Shown: positions 16,378-25,155, numbered from the stretch's first letter. The stretch is DNA of 64,000 nt from UBA2966 sp965242505 (GCA_965242505.1 OZ251449.1:186001-250000), one strand, 5' to 3'. The notes: a model not told the origin generated them from the sequence alone. Numbers and translations: made by a program.

Positions 16378-17913
16378 TCAGAAGGTCGTGGGCCAGTTGC
16401 ACAGTTGGCGCCTGGAGACGCCTCCCGAGCGGTCGCGGTTGTGCACCTCGAGCAGGCGGGCGATCGTCCGGCGCGTCTCGCGCGGGTCGATCACGAACTG
16501 CGATGAGTAGATGCCGGCGAGATCGTAGGCGGAAGACGCTTCGGAGACGTCCTTGAGGCGCTTGGCGAACAGTTCCGGATCCTGTTCGTGGGTGACGCCG
16601 TACACCACGTTGACGGCGACGTTCGGGTCCATGAAGCCGATGTCGGCCGACGGCCAGGCCAGCATCTCGTCGGCGTTCCTGGTCCCCGCCATGTTGAGAT
16701 AGGCCTGGCCGTAGCTCTTGCGCATGACGATCGAGATCTTCGGCACGGTGCAGAGCTGCATCGCCGACATGAAGTTCATGATGCGTCCGGGCGCCTTCTT
16801 GACCTCTCCGGCGAGCCCGATGAGGAAGCCGGGCGTGTCCGTCAGGAAGATCAGGGGGATGTTGAAGGAGTCGCAGAGCACCAGGAAGCCGGTGACCTTG
16901 TCGCATGCGTCGGGGTCGAGGGCCCCGGCCTTGAACAGGGGGTTCGAGCAGACGTACCCCACCGTCCGGCCGTCGATGCGGGCGAGCGCCGTGGTGGCCG
17001 CGCGCGCGAAACGGGGTTTCATCTCGAACACGCTGTCCCGGTCGGAGAGCGCCGCGATCACCTTGCGCATGTCGTAGACCTTCTGGCGCTCGGCGGGGAC
17101 GATGTCGAGGATCTTTCGCGCCGCGTCGTCCGACCCGGCCGGCGCGGCCGCCTCCGGCGGCCGTTCGTTGTGGTGGCTCGGCAGGTACGACAGGAACTTC
17201 TTGATGAGATCGAGCGCCTCCTCGTCCGTGTCGGTGGCGTAATCGACCTTGCCGGTGATCTCGGACTGCATCCGCCAGCCGCCGAGCTCTTCCGGATCCA
17301 CCTTTTCCTTGATCGCGATCTCCGTGACCCTGGGGCTAGACACGGCCAGCACGCCGCCCTTGCGCATGGCGACGAAGTCCGACAGTTGCGTGAACCAGCA
17401 GGCGGTTCCGTAGGCGGGGCCCAGCACGGCGGCGGCGTAGGGCACCTCGCGGCGGCGGACGAACTGCTCCGGGTCCTGTCCCAGCGCGCCCGTGCCGACG
17501 GCGCCCATGGTGTCGGGAATGCGCGCGCCCGACGATTCGTTCAACAGCACGAGCGGCATCCCGTTCCTGACCGCGGTCTCGCGCATGTGGCGCATCTTCT
17601 TGACGTTGGTCAGGCTGCTCGACGCCCCCTTGACGGAGAGGTCGTGCGAGACCACTGCGGCTTCGCGTCCGTCGATGCGCCCGTAGCCGCACACCTTGCC
17701 GTCCGTGGGGGTCGACGCCTGCGCCTCGGGGATGAACGACGTGGCGAACAGGCCCGACTCGATGAAGGTCCCCTCGTCGAACAGGTAATCGATGCGTTCG
17801 CGCGCATGGAGGCTGCCGCGGGCCTTGATCCGGGCGATGCGTTCGGGACCGCCCATCGCCAGCGCGTGTTCGCGGCGTTTCTCGTAATCGTCCAGGATCG
17901 CGTCGAACGACAT
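16378..17913 (-). CDS. Acyl-CoA carboxylase carboxyltransferase (beta) subunit
   Basis: 511-residue carboxyltransferase of the PccB/MmdA type with N- and C-terminal crotonase-like halves. GARIPDTMGAVG and the acyl-CoA oxyanion stretch near residues 140-170 lie in the N-half; LFLTDTPGFLIGLAGE and AYLNMAG lie in the C-half. The ATG at 17913 has GAGGGG at a good distance. It begins the operon carboxyltransferase, biotin carboxylase, BCCP, NMT1-like. The acyl-CoA substrate is not predictable. The frame stays open upstream for another 310 codons through a repeat and into an HTH ORF, so a longer fused product is formally possible. Confidence 0.9.
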   Translation of the reverse strand: MSFDAILDDYEKRREHALAMGGPERIARIKARGSLHARERIDYLFDEGTFIESGLFATSFIPEAQASTPTDGKVCGYGRIDGREAAVVSHDLSVKGASSSLTNVKKMRHMRETAVRNGMPLVLLNESSGARIPDTMGAVGTGALGQDPEQFVRRREVPYAAAVLGPAYGTACWFTQLSDFVAMRKGGVLAVSSPRVTEIAIKEKVDPEELGGWRMQSEITGKVDYATDTDEEALDLIKKFLSYLPSHHNERPPEAAAPAGSDDAARKILDIVPAERQKVYDMRKVIAALSDRDSVFEMKPRFARAATTALARIDGRTVGYVCSNPLFKAGALDPDACDKVTGFLVLCDSFNIPLIFLTDTPGFLIGLAGEVKKAPGRIMNFMSAMQLCTVPKISIVMRKSYGQAYLNMAGTRNADEMLAWPSADIGFMDPNVAVNVVYGVTHEQDPELFAKRLKDVSEASSAYDLAGIYSSQFVIDPRETRRTIARLLEVHNRDRSGGVSRRQLCNWPTTF

Positions 17914-18801
17914 GTCGCCCCTCGGATCGTTCCGTGAATATCCGGCGCGCGGGCCGCGGCCGGCTCGCGAGACGCGCGAAGAGCGCGGCCGGACGACGCG
18001 GTCTCTTTCGCGGGCGCGGCAAGTTAGCCCATTCGCCCGCTCCCTGCCAAGCGCGCGTCCCGGTTCGCCGGATGCGGCCTCCCGGCGGCCGGCTTCTCCC
18101 CCCTGCCGCGACCCCCACCCCGACCCTCCCCCTGCAAGGGGGAGGGAGAAATAAAAGGGACGGGAGGTTTCCAATTCATGCTCCTCCCCCCTGACAGGGG
18201 GGAGGTCGGGAGGGGGGCGGACCGCGGTCCCGGCGGCGCCCGCCGCCGTCGCCGTGACCATCGCCGCCGCGGCCGGGACGCGCGCCGCGATGGCCACCGT
18301 CGCCGTCGCCGCTCCGGGCGCGGCGTCCGTCACCGTTGCCGCGGCCGCCGCCGGGGCCGCGAGAGGCTCCCGCTCCGCCTCGCCGCGGAACCTCCGGGCC
18401 GCAGCCGCCGGGAACATGTCCGCCGCGACGGGCGCGGGCGCCGGAGGCCGGTAGTTGTCGCGGTAGCGTTCCGGGCGGTGGGCCTTGAGCAGGAACATGG
18501 CCAGGGCGTCCGAATAGTGGCGCGTCGTCCCCACCTGTTCGCCCTTGTGCCAGACCGGCCTCTCCACCCCCTCGAAGGCGCGGCGGTGGAGCATGGCCTC
18601 CAGCAGGTCGATGCCGTCGTCGAGGGCGTCGTTCCACCTGCGGGCGAAGTCGGGGTCGGCGTCGCGCCAGTCGTAGACGGTGCGTCTGGGGACGCCGGCG
18701 TCGCGGCAGGCGGCGGCGACGTTGACGGTGTCGGCGAGGGCGTGGAGGAAGGCGCGTTTGCGGCGCGGGCGTTTGTCGGCGGCGGCGGTATCGTCGTGCA
18801 T
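17914..18801 (-). CDS. Terminase-small-subunit-like HTH protein, run-on ORF
   Basis: From the ATG at 18801 about 140 residues encode a helix-turn-helix protein of the kind often labelled phage terminase small subunit-like: RKRAFLHALADTVNVAAACR, AGVPRRTVYDWR and HYSDALAMFLLKAHRPERYR are the clear parts. It then turns into an Ala/Thr/Val-rich low-complexity stretch, reads through a dispersed GC-rich repeat pair, and enters the carboxyltransferase gene with no stop codon. No terminase large subunit or other phage gene lies nearby. It is probably a domesticated DNA-binding gene whose natural 3' end was overwritten by repeat insertion. Confidence 0.6.
18093..18220. repeat. Dispersed GC-rich repeat inside the HTH run-on ORF
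   Basis: Module B (palindrome CCCTCCCCCTGCAAGGGGGA) at about 18105-18150 and module A at 18181-18220, in the standard order. Read on the minus strand they encode the PPPDLPPVRGEE and SLPLAGGGSGWGS strings in the middle of the run-on ORF, so this copy keeps one frame open. Confidence 0.8.
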
Positions 18802-18939
18802 GGGGTCGTCTCCCGTTCCGGTTTGGGAACGATATAGGAACATGCGTGATGCGAGTCAAGAGGAAAATTCCGATATGGAGAAAAAATCTCTGAGGTCGTG
18901 ATTCGCCGCCGTCGGGAGGGGCGGGTCCGGCGCGCCCAT

Positions 18940-19350
18940 CCGCACACTCCGCACACCCTCCCGTCCTTTTTATTTCTCCCTCTCCCTGGCAGGGGGAGGG
19001 TCGGGGTGGGGGTCGCCGGCGTTGCGGCGCATGTTCATCCGGACCCCCCTCCCGACCTCCCCCCTGTCAGGGGGGAGAAGTATGGATGGGCAGGGGCAGG
19101 GGGAGGAGTGTGGATGGTTCAGGGGGGAGGAGTTTGAAAAGAGGGGGTCCGCACACTTCGCACACTCTCCGTCTCCCTTCTTCTTCTCCCTCTCCCTTGC
19201 AGGGGGAGGGTCGGGGTGGGGGTCACCGGCGGCGGGGCGCGTCCATCCGGACCCCCCTCCCGACCTCCCCCCTGTCAGGGGGGAGGAGTTTGGATGGGCA
19301 GGGGGAGGAGTTTGAAAAGAGGGGGTCCGCACACTCCGCACACCCTCCGG
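18940..19350. repeat. Tandem array of dispersed GC-rich repeats
   Basis: Three copies of CGCACACTCCGCACACCCTC (slightly varied) at about 18941, 19151 and 19329 delimit two near-identical units of about 210 and 178 bases. Each unit contains module B (palindrome around CCCTGCAAGGG or CCCTGGCAGGG), an ATCCGGACCCCCCTCCCGAC segment and module A. No gene is present between the HTH ORF and 19440. This is the densest copy of the repeat family in the window and the clearest evidence that units can amplify locally. Confidence 0.8.
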
Positions 19351-19439
19351 GAGGGAGATTCGCCTCGATGCACCATGTATTGATCTTGTCGCCGACGAGA
19401 ACGCGATATATTGTGGTCGGGTCGAAACGTGGAGCGGCG

Positions 19440-20093
19440 ATGATGCGAACGACGAACGATGGAGGCCGCTGGAAGCGGGGCGCGTTTCCGGCGTCGATGG
19501 CCGCGCTCCTGTTCATGGGCGCCTGCGCCACCGCGCCGCCGACGAAACCGGAGGACGTCTGCGAGATCTTCGACCAATATCCCGCGTGGTACGACTATGC
19601 GCGCGCGTCGAAGGACCGCTGGGGGACGCCGATCCACATTCAGATGTCCTTCGTTCGCCACGAATCGAGCTACCGCGGCAATGCCCGGCCGCCGCGCAAG
19701 TGGTGGCTGGGGTTCGTACCGCTGGGCCGCCCGTCGTCGGCCAAGGGCTACGCCCAGGCGCAGGACCCGGTCTGGGGCGAATACCAGGCGGAGCGGGGCA
19801 GGCTGTTCCGAAGCCGCGGCGACATGGAAGACGCGCTCGACTTCATCGGCTGGTACAACCACAGGACCTGGCGCCAGCTCGGCATTCCCCGCACCGACGC
19901 GCGGCGGCTCTATCTCGCCTATCACGAGGGCCAGGGCGGCTATCGGCGCGGCTCCTGGAAATCCAAGCCCAAGGTGCAACGCGCGGCCGACCGGGTGACG
20001 GCGACCGCGGAGCGCTACGGGACCCAGCTGGCGCGCTGCGAAGGGCGTTTCCGGTGCGATTCCTGGTATCAGGTCTGGCCGTTCTGCCGCTGA
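19440..20093 (+). CDS. Lipoprotein with lytic transglycosylase-like (SLT) domain
   Basis: 217 residues. The N-terminus holds a signal sequence ending in the lipobox MGAC, so Cys is the expected lipidation site. The mature part resembles small SLT-type transglycosylases: the putative catalytic Glu is in SFVRHESSYRG, followed by SSAKGYAQA, a DFIGWYNHRTW segment and YLAYHEGQGGYRRGSW. Two or more Cys near the end (RCEGRFRCDSW) could make a disulfide. The ATG at 19440 has GGAG seven bases upstream. The likely role is peptidoglycan cleavage at the outer membrane. It stands alone and converges on pgk. Confidence 0.8.
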   Translation: MMRTTNDGGRWKRGAFPASMAALLFMGACATAPPTKPEDVCEIFDQYPAWYDYARASKDRWGTPIHIQMSFVRHESSYRGNARPPRKWWLGFVPLGRPSSAKGYAQAQDPVWGEYQAERGRLFRSRGDMEDALDFIGWYNHRTWRQLGIPRTDARRLYLAYHEGQGGYRRGSWKSKPKVQRAADRVTATAERYGTQLARCEGRFRCDSWYQVWPFCR

Positions 20094-20120
20094 CGTCCGG
20101 AGGCGGGCCGCGCCGCCGCC

Positions 20121-21365
20121 CTACCGGCGGGCGTCCGTAAGCGCCGCCACGCCAGGCAGCGTCCTGCCTTCCATCCATTCGAGGAACGCGCCGCCCGCCG
20201 TCGAGACGTAGGTGAAGTCCCCGGCCACTCCCGCGCGCGCCAGGGCGGCGACCGTGTCCCCTCCCCCGGCGACGCTGAGAAGCCTTCCATCCCTGGTGAG
20301 GCGGGCGGCGGCGGCGGCGACGGCGTTGGTCGCGGAGTCGAACGGCGCGACCTCGAAGGCTCCCAGCGGACCGTTCCAGACGAGCGTCCGGCATCCGCCG
20401 AGGCGGTCTCCGAGCGCGCCCGCGGACTCCGGGCCGACGTCGAGGGCCATCATGTCCGGCGGCGCGGCGGCGACGGCGACGGCCAGCGCTGCCGCGTTCT
20501 CCGACGGGGCGGGGGCCACGACCACGTCCCGCGGCAGCAGGATCTCGCATCCCGCCTCCCTCGACCGCTTCAGGATGCCGGCCGCGATCGGGGACAGGTC
20601 GGGTTCGCGCAGGCTGCGGCCCATGTCGTGGCCCTGGGCGTGGAGGAACGTGTTGGCCATCGCCCCGCCGATGGCCAGCAGATCGACCCTGGCGATCATG
20701 TTCTCCAGGAGTGCGAGCTTGGTCGAAACCTTGGCGCCGCCCACGATCGCGGCGAGGGGGCGGTCCGGCGCGCCCAGGGCGGCCTCCAGCGCTTCCAGTT
20801 CCGCCTGCATCCCGAGGCCCGCGCCCGCCGGCAACAGGCCGGCCAACGCGGCCACGGAGGCGTGCGCCCGGTGCGCGCAGGAGAACGCGTCGTTCACGTA
20901 GACGTCGCCGAGCGCGGCGAGGGCGGCCGCGAACCCGGGATCGTTCCGCTCTTCCCCGCCGTGGAAGCGCAGGTTCTCCAGCAGCAGGACGTCGCCGTCC
21001 CCCAGCCTCCCGGCCATTTCCGCCGCGGCGGGCCCCACGCAGTCCCCGGCGAAGCGCGCGGGCGGCCCGCCCAGCGCCCGCGAGAGGACGTCCGCGAGGG
21101 GACGCAGAGAGAGGGCCGGATCGACCCGGCCCCGGGGGCGGCCGAAGTGGGACATCACGACGATCCTGGCGCCCGCGCCCCGCAACCGGCGCAGAGTCGG
21201 GAGAAGACGGTCTATCCGCGTGGCGTCGGCGACGCGGCCGTCCCGCATGGGCGCGTTCAGGTCGGCGCGGACGAGCACCCGCCTTCCGGCGACCGGGAGG
21301 TCGTCGAGCGTCGCGAATCCGGGGCAGTGTATCGGCTTGATCTCCGTCAGTAGTGGTATCGGCAC
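20121..21365 (-). CDS. pgk: Phosphoglycerate kinase
   Basis: Glycolytic/Calvin-cycle kinase, 414 residues if translation starts at the GTG at 21365. Signatures are VLVRADLNAPMRDG, the substrate-binding SHFGRPRG, GGAKVSTKLALLENM and the C-terminal GGGDTVAALARAG nucleotide loop. The start is odd. No ATG lies near the expected N-terminus (just before FATLDDLPVAG). The GTG falls within the end of the yoeB frame, 19 bases overlapping, and no good ribosome site precedes it. Translation is probably coupled to the upstream toxin gene. It is the last gene of tkt-gap-[TA]-pgk. Confidence 0.93.
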   Translation of the reverse strand: MPIPLLTEIKPIHCPGFATLDDLPVAGRRVLVRADLNAPMRDGRVADATRIDRLLPTLRRLRGAGARIVVMSHFGRPRGRVDPALSLRPLADVLSRALGGPPARFAGDCVGPAAAEMAGRLGDGDVLLLENLRFHGGEERNDPGFAAALAALGDVYVNDAFSCAHRAHASVAALAGLLPAGAGLGMQAELEALEAALGAPDRPLAAIVGGAKVSTKLALLENMIARVDLLAIGGAMANTFLHAQGHDMGRSLREPDLSPIAAGILKRSREAGCEILLPRDVVVAPAPSENAAALAVAVAAAPPDMMALDVGPESAGALGDRLGGCRTLVWNGPLGAFEVAPFDSATNAVAAAAARLTRDGRLLSVAGGGDTVAALARAGVAGDFTYVSTAGGAFLEWMEGRTLPGVAALTDARR

Positions 21366-21601
21366 TGCGCGATCAGCAGGTTATCCCCTTCGACCTTGTA
21401 GACGAGCCGATGCTCGCCGTCGATTCGCCTTGACCAGTAGCCTTTCAGGTCGCCTTTCAACGGTTCGGGATGACCAATGCCCGCGTAGGGAGAACGGCGG
21501 GCGCCTTCTATCACCTGGTTGAGGCGCTTGAGGCGCTTGCGGTCGATTTTCCGCCGGTCGAGATAATCCGCCCATGCTTCAGGGTAGAAGATCAATCGCA
21601 T
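21347..21601 (-). CDS. yoeB: YoeB family mRNA interferase toxin
   Basis: 84 residues, the full family length. This is a RelE-fold ribosome-dependent mRNase. Conserved residues are in place: HPEPLKGDL with the catalytic Glu, WSRRIDGEHRLVY with the catalytic Arg, and the C-terminal CRYHY with the catalytic His/Tyr. The ATG at 21601 overlaps the end of the antitoxin frame by 10 bases, the normal TA arrangement. The stop at 21347 lies inside the start region of pgk, so toxin, antitoxin and glycolytic gene share an mRNA. The catalytic set looks intact, so it is probably active. Confidence 0.93.
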   Translation of the reverse strand: MRLIFYPEAWADYLDRRKIDRKRLKRLNQVIEGARRSPYAGIGHPEPLKGDLKGYWSRRIDGEHRLVYKVEGDNLLIAQCRYHY

Positions 21602-21798
21602 TCGACGGGTTCTCGTTCTACCCCTTCACCCGCCGCCAGGCCGTCAATCGCCTTCCGAAGCCGCCGCGCATTCTCCGGGCTGCTCAGCAGGAATTCGGTT
21701 TCGTCCATCTGACGGGTTCCACCCTCGCTCGCCGAGACGGTCATCGCCGGAGCCGTCCGGACGGCGGCTGGCCGAGCGTCGCTTGCCGTCTTGCTCAT
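21592..21798 (-). CDS. YefM-like antitoxin, lacking the DNA-binding fold
   Basis: 68 residues from the ATG at 21798, which has an excellent AAGGAGA ribosome site. The C-terminal half (DETEFLLSSPENARRLRKAI and following) matches the toxin-neutralising tail of YefM. The N-terminal half, where YefM/Phd antitoxins carry their beta-alpha DNA-binding fold, is replaced by a low-complexity polar stretch. It should therefore neutralise YoeB but may be unable to repress its own operon. Either it is a remodelled short antitoxin or the 5' half was lost at insertion. Confidence 0.75.
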   Translation of the reverse strand: MSKTASDARPAAVRTAPAMTVSASEGGTRQMDETEFLLSSPENARRLRKAIDGLAAGEGVEREPVECD

Positions 21799-21937
21799 GG
21801 CGGCGATCTCCTTGCAGATTCGGGTTGGACGCGAGCGGGCTGCATTCCCGGCTCTTTCAGGCGCCGTCTGCAACGTCACCCGTTCGGCGGAGAAAATCAG
21901 ATCGAGACACTACCGAATCCGGCCACGAGGCCCGGGC

Positions 21938-22945
21938 CTATCCCAGCTTGCCGACCGCCGCCGCCGTATCGCACATGCGGTTGGCGAAGCCCCACTCGTT
22001 GTCGTACCAGGCCAGGACGCGGACCAGCTTGCCGCCGACGACCTGGGTCTGGGTCAGGTCGAAGGTCGAGCTGGCCGGATTGTGGTTGAAGTCCGTCGAG
22101 ACCAGCGGCTCGTCGGTGGCGTCGAGGATGCCTTTCAGGCGCCCGCGCGCGGCCTTCCTGACCGCCGCGTTGACCTGTTCGACCGAGGTCCGGCGGCCGG
22201 CCACGACCTTGAGGTCGATCATCGATACGTTGGGCGTGGGCACCCGCACCGCCACGCCGTCGAGTTTGCCGTCGAGTTCCGGCAGCACGAGGCCGATCGC
22301 CCGCGCGGCGCCGGTCGAGGTGGGGATGATCGATTGCGCCGCCGACCGCGCCCGCCGAGGGTCGCCGTGCAGCGTGTCGAGGAGGCGCTGATCGCCGGTG
22401 TAGGCGTGCACGGTGGTCATGTACCCCTGGCGGATCCCCACCGCCTCGTTCAGGACCTGGGCGACCGGCGCCAGGCAGTTGGTGGTGCACGAGGCGTTCG
22501 AGATCACCTTGTGGCTCTTGCGCAGCTTGCGGTGGTTGACGCCGTACACGACCGTGAGGTCGGCGCCGCCCGCCGGCGCGGACACCAGGACGCGCCCGGC
22601 GCCCGCGTCGAGGTGCTTCGATGCGGCGTCCCGGTTCGCGAACAGCCCGGTGCATTCGAGCGCGACGTCGACCGCGAGGCCGCCCCACGGCAGCGCCGCG
22701 GGGTCGCGTTCGGAACGGACCTCGATCTTCCCGCCTCCGACGTCGATGGCGTTCTTGTAGGTCCTGATCGTTCCGGGAAACGGGCCATGGACCGAGTCCC
22801 ATCGCAGGAGGTGCGCGTTGGTCTCGACGGCGCCGAGGTCGTTGACGGCCACGACCTTCAGGTCCTTCCGGCCGCCTTCGTGAATGGCTCTCAGCACGTT
22901 CCGGCCGATCCGTCCGAAACCGTTGATGGCGATACGCACTGCCAT
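21938..22945 (-). CDS. gap: Glyceraldehyde-3-phosphate dehydrogenase, type I
   Basis: 335 residues, normal length. The NAD-binding INGFGRIGRNVLRA start, the catalytic NASCTTNCLAP with its active-site Cys, the TVHAYTGDQ segment and the C-terminal WYDNEWGFANRM are all clear. It catalyses oxidative phosphorylation of glyceraldehyde 3-phosphate. It lies 31 bases downstream of transketolase and 139 bases upstream of the antitoxin. In related genomes gap is followed directly by pgk; here a toxin-antitoxin pair intervenes. Confidence 0.97.
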   Translation of the reverse strand: MAVRIAINGFGRIGRNVLRAIHEGGRKDLKVVAVNDLGAVETNAHLLRWDSVHGPFPGTIRTYKNAIDVGGGKIEVRSERDPAALPWGGLAVDVALECTGLFANRDAASKHLDAGAGRVLVSAPAGGADLTVVYGVNHRKLRKSHKVISNASCTTNCLAPVAQVLNEAVGIRQGYMTTVHAYTGDQRLLDTLHGDPRRARSAAQSIIPTSTGAARAIGLVLPELDGKLDGVAVRVPTPNVSMIDLKVVAGRRTSVEQVNAAVRKAARGRLKGILDATDEPLVSTDFNHNPASSTFDLTQTQVVGGKLVRVLAWYDNEWGFANRMCDTAAAVGKLG

Positions 22946-22976
22946 GAATGTCCTCCGTGGAAGATGTTGGGGGATG

Positions 22977-24986
22977 TCAGGGGATTCGCGCCCTGGCGGC
23001 GGCCACGATCGCTTCGGCGGTGAAGCCGAAGCGCGGGAACAGTTCCCCGCCGGGCGCGGAAGCCCCGAACGACTCCATGCCGATCACGGCGCCCGCGTCG
23101 CCGACGTAGCGCTCCCAGCCGAGAGGCGCGGCCGCCTCGACGGCGATGCGGATCGTGTCCGGGCGGAGGACCTCGTCCCGTTCCGCCCGCGGGCGTTCGT
23201 CGAACAGCTCCCGGCACGGCATGGAGACGACCCGCGTGGGGATCCCGTCCTCCTCGAGCCGCGATCGCGCTTCCAGCGCGAGCGCCGTTTCCGATCCCGT
23301 CGCGATCACCGTCACCCTGGCCTCGCCCGTCGCCGGCGACAGCTCGTAGGCGCCGCCCGCGCACAGGTTCGCGTCCGAGTGCCCGGTCCGCGCCGGCGGC
23401 AGCCCTTGCCGGGTCAGCGCGATCACCGACGGCCCCTCCGTCCGGGTCAGCGCCAGGGCCCAGCATTCCGCCGTCTCGACGGCGTCCGCCGGCCGGAACA
23501 CGGCCAGGTTGGGAATGGCCCGCAGGCTCGCGAGATGCTCGACCGGCTGGTGGGTGGGGCCGTCTTCCCCGAGGCCGATGGAGTCGTGGGTCATGACGTG
23601 GATCGTCCTCTGGCCCATGAGCGCGCTCAACCGCAGCGCCGGGCGCAGATAGTCGCTGAAGGCGAGGAAGGTGCCGCCGTAGGGAATGACGCCGCCGTGC
23701 AGGGCCATGCCGTTCATGATCGCGCCCATGGCGTGCTCCCGGACGCCGTAATGGATGTAGCGGCCGCCGTGATCGTCCGCCGACATCGGGTCGAGGGTCT
23801 CGGTCCTGGTGTTGTTGGAACCCGTGAGATCGGCCGATCCGCCGACCGTTTCGGGGACGGCCGGATTGACGACCTCCAGGACCTTCTGGCTGGACTGCCG
23901 CGACGCCCACGCGGGCGCCTCGTCGACGAGGCGGCGCTTGAACGCCTTCAGGCCGTCGTCCCAGTTCTCGGGCAGTTCGCCGCTCATGGCCCGCCGGAAT
24001 TCGTCCGCTTCCGCGCCGCCGCGAGACCCGAGACGCGCGGTCCAGGCGGCCCGTCGTCCGGCCCCGCGCCGGCCCGCCTCGCGCCACGACGCCAGGACGT
24101 CGCCGGGGATCTCGAACGGCGGCGACGTCCAGCCCAGCGCCTCGCGCGCCGCGGCGACCTCGTCGGCGCCCAGGGCGGCGCCATGGGCGGCGGCGGTCCC
24201 CTGCTTGTTCGGGGCGCCGTAGCCGATGGTCGTGCGGCAGGCGATCAGCGACGGGCGGTCGGCGCTCTCCGCCCGCGCGATCGCCGCCGCGACCGCGTTC
24301 CCGTCGTGGCCGTCGACGCCTTCGGCGTTCCAGCCGCAGGATTCGAAACGGGCGATGTGGTCGTCGCTGACGCAGAGGTCCGTAGAACCGTCGATGGAGA
24401 TTCCGTTGTCGTCGAACAGCACGACGAGCTTGTTCAGCCGCAGGTGGCCGGCGAGCGACGCCGCCTCGTGGCTGACGCCTTCCATCAGGTCCCCGTCGCT
24501 GGCGAGGACGAAGGTGCGGTGGTCGACGAGGTCGGCGCCGAAACGCGCCGCGAGGCGGCGTTCGGCGATGGCCATGCCGACGGCGTTGCCGAACCCCTGT
24601 CCCAGCGGGCCGGTCGTCGTCTCGATTCCCCGGGCGCGCCCGTACTCGGGATGGCCCGCCGTGCGGCTTCCCGACTGGCGGAAGTTCCTGATCTCGTCGA
24701 TGTCGATGTCCGGGTAACCCGTCAGATAGAGGAGGGCGTACAGCAACATGGAGCCGTGGCCCGCGGAAAGAACGAAGCGGTCGCGGTCGGGCCAGTCGGG
24801 CTCGGCGGCGTCGTAGCGGAGGAACCGGGTGAACAACGTCGTGGCCGCGTCCGCCATGCCCATGGGCATGCCCGGATGGCCGCTCGCGGCGGCCTCGACC
24901 GCGTCCATGGCGAGGACCCGGATCGCGTCGGCCATGTCGTGATGCGAAACCGCCGGGGCGGGGTCCGAGACATCCGGTAGGGACAT
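22977..24986 (-). CDS. tkt: Transketolase
   Basis: Thiamine-diphosphate enzyme of the pentose phosphate and Calvin cycles, 669 residues from the ATG at 24986. Visible features are GHPGMPMGMADAA at the N-terminus, GPLGQGFGNAVGMA, the ThDP/metal motif GDLMEGVSHEAASLAG, and in the C-terminal half DSIGLGEDGPTHQPVEHLAS. It is first in the operon with gap, the inserted TA pair and pgk. A dispersed repeat sits immediately upstream at 25156-25217, between it and the ROK regulator. Confidence 0.97.
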   Translation of the reverse strand: MSLPDVSDPAPAVSHHDMADAIRVLAMDAVEAAASGHPGMPMGMADAATTLFTRFLRYDAAEPDWPDRDRFVLSAGHGSMLLYALLYLTGYPDIDIDEIRNFRQSGSRTAGHPEYGRARGIETTTGPLGQGFGNAVGMAIAERRLAARFGADLVDHRTFVLASDGDLMEGVSHEAASLAGHLRLNKLVVLFDDNGISIDGSTDLCVSDDHIARFESCGWNAEGVDGHDGNAVAAAIARAESADRPSLIACRTTIGYGAPNKQGTAAAHGAALGADEVAAAREALGWTSPPFEIPGDVLASWREAGRRGAGRRAAWTARLGSRGGAEADEFRRAMSGELPENWDDGLKAFKRRLVDEAPAWASRQSSQKVLEVVNPAVPETVGGSADLTGSNNTRTETLDPMSADDHGGRYIHYGVREHAMGAIMNGMALHGGVIPYGGTFLAFSDYLRPALRLSALMGQRTIHVMTHDSIGLGEDGPTHQPVEHLASLRAIPNLAVFRPADAVETAECWALALTRTEGPSVIALTRQGLPPARTGHSDANLCAGGAYELSPATGEARVTVIATGSETALALEARSRLEEDGIPTRVVSMPCRELFDERPRAERDEVLRPDTIRIAVEAAAPLGWERYVGDAGAVIGMESFGASAPGGELFPRFGFTAEAIVAAARARIP

Positions 24987-25155
24987 ACGCAAGCGCTCCG
25001 TCGTGGCGCGGCCGGTCGGCGCCGGTCCCCGCCGGCCGACACGTCGCGGCCGGGCGCCACTATGGCGAATTGCGTCCTTCGGGGGAACACCCCTGTCCCG
25101 CATTTCTCGCGCCGGCAGGGATCGAGGAGCGCGCGGCGGCGCGGGACCGCGGTCG

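Noticed and set aside
17914..18801. Prophage or packaging module suggested by the terminase-small-subunit-like HTH gene.
   Set aside because: No large subunit, portal, capsid or integrase lies nearby; such HTH genes often occur alone in Alphaproteobacteria.
18940..19350. Regularly spaced palindromic repeats that might suggest a CRISPR array.
   Set aside because: Repeat and spacer lengths are wrong, the units are long tandem duplications, and no cas genes are present. No CRISPR is seen anywhere in the window.
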